A DNA stretch of 64,000 nucleotides, taken from Halichondria panicea. Lineage: Eukaryota; Porifera; Demospongiae; Suberitida; Halichondriidae. Both the position numbers and the translations under genes were made by a program. The notes beneath the pieces were generated by a model. It saw only the letters and a program-made list of their open reading frames with translations, searched no databases and had not been told where the DNA came from. This document shows, piece after piece, positions 59,881 through 64,000 of this stretch (position 1 is the stretch's first letter; each line of letters begins with the position of its first letter). Location: NCBI RefSeq assembly GCF_963675165.1, contig NC_087392.1, positions 2,991,001-3,055,000 of the forward strand, read 5' to 3'.

Positions 59881-60334
59881 CTAAAGCTTTAGCTCAAAAC
59901 TACATTTCACATAGATCTAATGGTAAAGGCGGGGTCGACCAATGATCGCTTCATTTTTGGGTTTGTGCTCAGGGTTTCAACCACGAACATTTTTCCTTGA
60001 AAATTACCTGCTATACAGTAGATTGGTTCCAGCAAACTTAAGTATACCTGCGCATGCATGCAGCTGCCTTGGATGAACGAACCTCAAAGCCACCTCTAAA
60101 ACTTTAGCTCAAAACTACATTTCACATAGATCTAATGGTAAAGGTGGTCGACCAATGATCGCTTCATTTTTGGGTTCGTGTTAGGGTTTCAACCACGAAC
60201 ATTTTTCCTTGAAAATTACCTGCTATACGGTAGATTGGTTCCAGCGAACTGAAGCATACCTGCACATGCATGCAGCTGCCTTGGATAAACGAACCTCAAA
60301 GCCACCTCTAAAGCTTTAGCTCAAAACTACATTT
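59881..60334. repeat. tandem repeat, two units of about 213 bp plus a partial
   Basis: Units 59881-60095 and 60096-60307, then 27 bp of a third. Each starts ctaaagctttagctcaaaac (unit 2 has aaactt) and contains gaaaattacctgctata. A tandem-duplicated MITE segment is likely. Confidence 0.8.
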
Positions 60335-61463
60335 CAGGAATACTCATAAATTCCCTCGTCATGCAGTATAGTATTGAGTTGTTCCTTATAAAGACCAACT
60401 GCTGTAAGCAAGGGTTTTTTGGACTTTTTAATAATTATTGTAGTGATAAGCATCAATAGTCTTGCTTAGTATCCAAGAAAGAAACAGCAGTTTTCCAACA
60501 AATTTTATTTGCCAAACACTTTACAGTGACAGGGCCCAGGACCCTTACAGTAGCATGCGTGCAATAATTGTGCTTAATTGGATAGAGCAGAGCGGTTTCA
60601 AAATGATACCAATTAGATCATTTTCAGTTTCTTAGGCTGCAGGGAGATATTTTCGAGTGAATGGTTGGTAGTAGTAGTGCAGTGACGTTTTGAGAAATCC
60701 AAGTTCAAATTAAGGTTGTTTTTTTAGAAAACATGTATACGTGTATATATAATTACATGAACAGTGAAAAAAAAAAGTGAATATTTTGCGAGCATCAGCG
60801 AACTTTGCGAGCATTATCAATTCGCCAAAATAACATTGCAAAACCTTTGCCAGAACGCAATAGTTAGATCGCAAAGGGTTATTTTTCTGCTGATTTGGCT
60901 CCAAATGCAAAGGTTTTTCATCATCCTTCCCGGCTCTCTAAAATAATGCTAGGTCGCGGTTGTCGACAATTCGGCCAGAAACAAGGCTAAGTTGAACTGT
61001 ACTGCTGTTGTGTAAGTATGTGTAGATATTAGACTATATAAATGCCGTATTTTCACCTGACTTGACTCATGAGAAGCACAAGCCTCTTCACGATATTCTG
61101 CACCCTGTTTCCAACTCGGACTAAAGGCAATTTGCTTCAGATTTGCCAACACTTTCACAAGGCAGATACGGTTCGAATGCATTTTGATGCTCTTCCCGGC
61201 CAATCCTAGCCACTGTTATGTTGCAAATTTTTGGGTATGGTGTATTGTCTAGGTAATGTGTGCCATTGTTGAGGTAGAGGAGCCCCTCAGTGATATTTAT
61301 CTTTGCTGCCTTATTTGGGAACTCTCTGGGGAGAGAAGTTGATGGAGTGGCTTTGGTAATAAGGTATTGTGCTTATAAAGAAGTGGTGTCATCATGCATG
61401 CATGTGATTTTTAGTGACTGTGTAATGCATGATTTTAAGGTAGCTATAGTTATGCTACAAAAG
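60335..61463. other. region upstream of the beta-helix gene
   Basis: No gene recognised. Includes an A10 run at 60767-60776 and, near 60950-61230, sequence related to the arm of the TIR element at 42604. The promoter of the gene at 61464 should lie here; I could not identify a TATA box or initiator with confidence. Confidence 0.35.
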
Positions 61464-64000
61464 ATGTCCACTATGAATCCAGTGCTTTCATTCATACTGG
61501 TGATGATCATTGTGTTGTGTCCTCTCTCCAGCAAGGCACAAGAGTACTATGTCACTCCTACCCCACCTCCAAACCCTGATTGTCCGGCGGACAAACCTTG
61601 CCACACTCTCAACTACTATGCTAATAATACATCATCTCTGCTTGACAGCCGGGAAAATGTGTCCCTACTCTTTTTGGATGGTTTTCATGACTCAAAGGTG
61701 ATTTCTATATATCATGTTTGTTCTTTGACAATAGCTCCTGTAAGTAACTCGACTCTAGTGTCAATTAGAAAAACTTTGTTGCGTATACAATCTGTCTCAA
61801 TGCTTTCTCTGAAGAGCGTAAGTTTTAAAACAGCAAAGTTAGAATTGATCGACGTGAACTGGTATAGCAGCCAACAAACTGTTTTCGAAAATTCAACCAT
61901 TTTTGCTCCATCGATTAGATCAGGAGTTATGATTCGTAACTCAGTATTCATGCTCAGTTCATTTGTCTTTGACTTTGAGCTTGCGTGCAACCGCAGTGAC
62001 TGCTCTAGAAATGGCACCGGCATTGAACAACAAACAATTGTCCTTACAGGGTCAGTTTTTGATGGACCTGGGAGCTATAAATTTAATTTAAAGCGTTCAC
62101 TAAGTTTACCTGCACCAGTAACATCCAATGATTATTGCAATATTAGTCTTCATGACATACTTATCACTGGTTCTGAAGTTATGGCTATACATATTGAACA
62201 ACAATACACTGCCTTGTTTGTGGATGTGAACAATTGCTCAATACACAATAGTACGTTTGGTTTTAAAATGGTTAAAGCTTCCAAGGTAGATGTCTTTATG
62301 ACAATAGCAAACTCCCACTTCAGCCATAACGGACTAGCTTTGTTTGTTATGAGCAACACTGATAGTTTGGAAACTAGTTTGCTTGATTTAACTGTTCTGC
62401 ATACCACGTTTTTTCGAAATAATGGCTGTGGATCAATTTCGCTTGGTCCGAGTGGTATCAATCAGTCACTGTTGCTCGAGAATGTTTCAATTGTTGATAG
62501 CCAGGGTAACCGACTAGGTCTAAAATCTATGGGGGCCTCGTTAACTGTCTATGGTCCTGGAGCGATTTCTGTAAAAGACTGCATATTCAAAAGCAATGTT
62601 GGCGTTTCCGCTTTCGCTGCGATCGATGTTGATCTTTTATTCACTGGAAATAATCAGTTTGTGGGTAATATTGGAATTGATGGTGGGGCCTTGATATTGA
62701 TCGATACAACAATGTGGCTAGACAATGGTACACACATAAACTTCACTAATAACTATGCACGTGAAGTGGGTGGAGCAATATGGATCAAGGAAGATACTCG
62801 ACAACCAATCCTCTTCAATATGCGCACTAATCATTACTGCTTCTACCAACTAACATTTGACTTACAAGAACCATGGGAAAACCAATGGATTCCTGTATCT
62901 ATTACTTTTGAGAATAACAGTGCTCTTGCAGGGGGTGATAACATCTTTGGTGGCAGTTTACAAAGTAACTGTAAAATGACTCCTAACAAACAGATCAGTA
63001 GCTTTGAAATTGCAAGCAACCTTTTTAAAATTAAACCTACAATGCCACGTAGTGTGTCTTCGATATCCAGTAGTCCTAAAAGGGTCTGCCTCTGTGAGAA
63101 TGGAGCACCTGTGTGTGCTAGGCATGATTTAATTTTACATGAGGTGTCTGTCACTTCTGGAGAAAGGTTTAATTTGAGCCTTGCTGTTGTCGGAGATGAT
63201 TTTGGTGTGGTAACTGGTAGTGTGTTTGCTTTAAACTTAAATGACTCAGAAAAAGAAATCACATTTTTGAATTTTCATAAAAACATAACTGATGCAGAAT
63301 GTGTTGACATTGAATACTCTGTTCATTCTGTAAATAAGAATGTCATAATTTTGCTTGCGATAGACAGGAATGCGGCAGCCATACTGCAGGAGTTCTATAC
63401 AGATGAATACATATTTGGTAAAGAGTACAGAGCTCAAATTGATCAATACAACTCTTCAGAAGAGATTACTTCTTTCCTTCTTGCTGCTCCTGTGCTTGTC
63501 AATGTGACCATTCTCCCTTGTCCCCTGGGTATGGTAGAATCAAATAGTTCTCTCTCTACATGCGTTTGTGATCAAAAACTGAACGAATATGTAAAGGACT
63601 GTATTGTAAAAAATGGCTCTGGTTTGATGAAGCGAAATGGAACCAATTGGATAGGAAGGGATAACACTACAATTTTGGCACATAGGTTTTGCCCGTACTG
63701 CAATAATAGTGTAATTTTTGTAGACATACAGAGTCCTGAAAGTACTGATAACCAGTGTGTTTTCAATCACAGTGGTTTTCTCTGTGGAGGCTGTGCACCT
63801 GGTCTCAGTCTGGCTATCGGCAGCTCTAGGTGTATACACTGTTCCAACAACAATGGGATTTCCTTTTTTGTTTTGTTCATTGTAGTCGGTGTTGCGTTTG
63901 TATTGTTTATCAAGCTACTAGACCTCACTGTTGTTCACGGAACTATAAATGGGTTGATTTTTTATGCAAACATAATTTGGATATTTCAGGGAATGTTTTT
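61464..64000 (+). CDS. secreted beta-helix / Cys-rich / multi-pass membrane protein, 3' end beyond window
   Basis: One frame is open for 845 codons to the window end with no intron needed. The start at 61464 gives a good signal peptide (VLSFILVMIIVLCPLSS, then KAQ); in-frame ATGs at 61425 and 61452 are alternatives. Next come CPADKPCHTLNYY and a long extracellular region of short Asn-rich strand-turn repeats with many NxS/T sequons (NNCSIHNST, VGGAIW, FENNSALAGGDNIFGG), typical of a right-handed parallel beta-helix. Then a Cys-rich module (LCGGCAPGLSL, SSRCIHCSNNN) and a hydrophobic segment (FFVLFIVVGVAFVLF) followed by HGTINGLIFYANI. The overall plan matches a large uncharacterised family I associate with sponges; function unknown, a surface receptor or adhesin is a guess. 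The copy 1 relic suggests more membrane segments downstream. Confidence 0.8.
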   Translation, partial: MSTMNPVLSFILVMIIVLCPLSSKAQEYYVTPTPPPNPDCPADKPCHTLNYYANNTSSLLDSRENVSLLFLDGFHDSKVISIYHVCSLTIAPVSNSTLVSIRKTLLRIQSVSMLSLKSVSFKTAKLELIDVNWYSSQQTVFENSTIFAPSIRSGVMIRNSVFMLSSFVFDFELACNRSDCSRNGTGIEQQTIVLTGSVFDGPGSYKFNLKRSLSLPAPVTSNDYCNISLHDILITGSEVMAIHIEQQYTALFVDVNNCSIHNSTFGFKMVKASKVDVFMTIANSHFSHNGLALFVMSNTDSLETSLLDLTVLHTTFFRNNGCGSISLGPSGINQSLLLENVSIVDSQGNRLGLKSMGASLTVYGPGAISVKDCIFKSNVGVSAFAAIDVDLLFTGNNQFVGNIGIDGGALILIDTTMWLDNGTHINFTNNYAREVGGAIWIKEDTRQPILFNMRTNHYCFYQLTFDLQEPWENQWIPVSITFENNSALAGGDNIFGGSLQSNCKMTPNKQISSFEIASNLFKIKPTMPRSVSSISSSPKRVCLCENGAPVCARHDLILHEVSVTSGERFNLSLAVVGDDFGVVTGSVFALNLNDSEKEITFLNFHKNITDAECVDIEYSVHSVNKNVIILLAIDRNAAAILQEFYTDEYIFGKEYRAQIDQYNSSEEITSFLLAAPVLVNVTILPCPLGMVESNSSLSTCVCDQKLNEYVKDCIVKNGSGLMKRNGTNWIGRDNTTILAHRFCPYCNNSVIFVDIQSPESTDNQCVFNHSGFLCGGCAPGLSLAIGSSRCIHCSNNNGISFFVLFIVVGVAFVLFIKLLDLTVVHGTINGLIFYANIIWIFQGMF

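Larger units (their letters stand above)
45836..64000. repeat. segmental duplication, copy 2
   Basis: Direct counterpart of 13857-31268. Begins ggtagtcctcttagtgatgt and continues to the window end with the beta-helix gene. It retains the 5.1 kb that copy 1 lost. Confidence 0.9.

Overview
The window looks like a gene-rich, intron-rich animal genome, most likely a demosponge. Grounds: many short GT-AG introns; an antiviral-type PARP14-like gene; a beta-helix receptor-like gene whose Cys-rich plus multi-pass C-terminus resembles a large uncharacterised sponge family (from memory, not searched); metazoan-type Ty3/gypsy and LINE elements; very many small terminal-inverted-repeat (TIR) elements in introns. 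I saw no bacterial operon, CRISPR array, rRNA or tRNA.

Layout. 0-2.9 kb: repeats plus one orphan exon-like ORF. 2.9-9.9 kb (minus): one multi-exon gene whose exons join in phase to encode CBM48 - five RRM-like domains - KH-like repeats - macro - WWE - WWE - PARP catalytic domain; its 5' end was not found. 9.9-13.9 kb: MITEs, a duplicated block, and a plus-strand exon-like ORF that may hold a displaced CBM48 start. 13.95-29.7 kb (plus): an 18-exon gene for a 1062-residue type II membrane GH116 (GBA2-like) glycosidase with a PAN/apple-like insert. 29.9-31.3 kb: truncated pseudogene of the beta-helix gene. 31.3-40.0 kb: a large inverted-repeat element broken by an intact Ty3/gypsy retrotransposon with apparently identical LTRs. 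40.0-42.5 kb: 5'-truncated, frameshifted LINE. 42.6-45.8 kb: TIR elements and unassigned DNA. 45.9-57.8 kb (plus): second intact GH116 gene (1063 residues). 57.8-61.4 kb: a palindrome, tandem repeats and intergenic DNA. 61.46-64.0 kb (plus): intact beta-helix/Cys-rich/transmembrane gene running off the window.

The main structure is a direct segmental duplication: about 13.86-31.27 kb equals about 45.84-64+ kb, offset near 30 kb. Both GH116 copies are open with identical exon structure. The neighbouring beta-helix gene survives only in copy 2, because copy 1 lost 5,146 bp of the equivalent sequence. Introns of the two copies act as empty and filled sites for several mobile elements, so their boundaries and target duplications can be read directly.

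Most interesting: a PARP14-like protein apparently fused to an AMPK-beta-type glycogen-binding domain; a membrane-anchored GH116 with an exon-encoded PAN-like insert; N-terminally biased divergence between the two GH116 copies; and tiny perfect hairpin insertions with 9-12 bp flanking duplications. Exon models were built by eye from splice signals and phase and have no transcript support.
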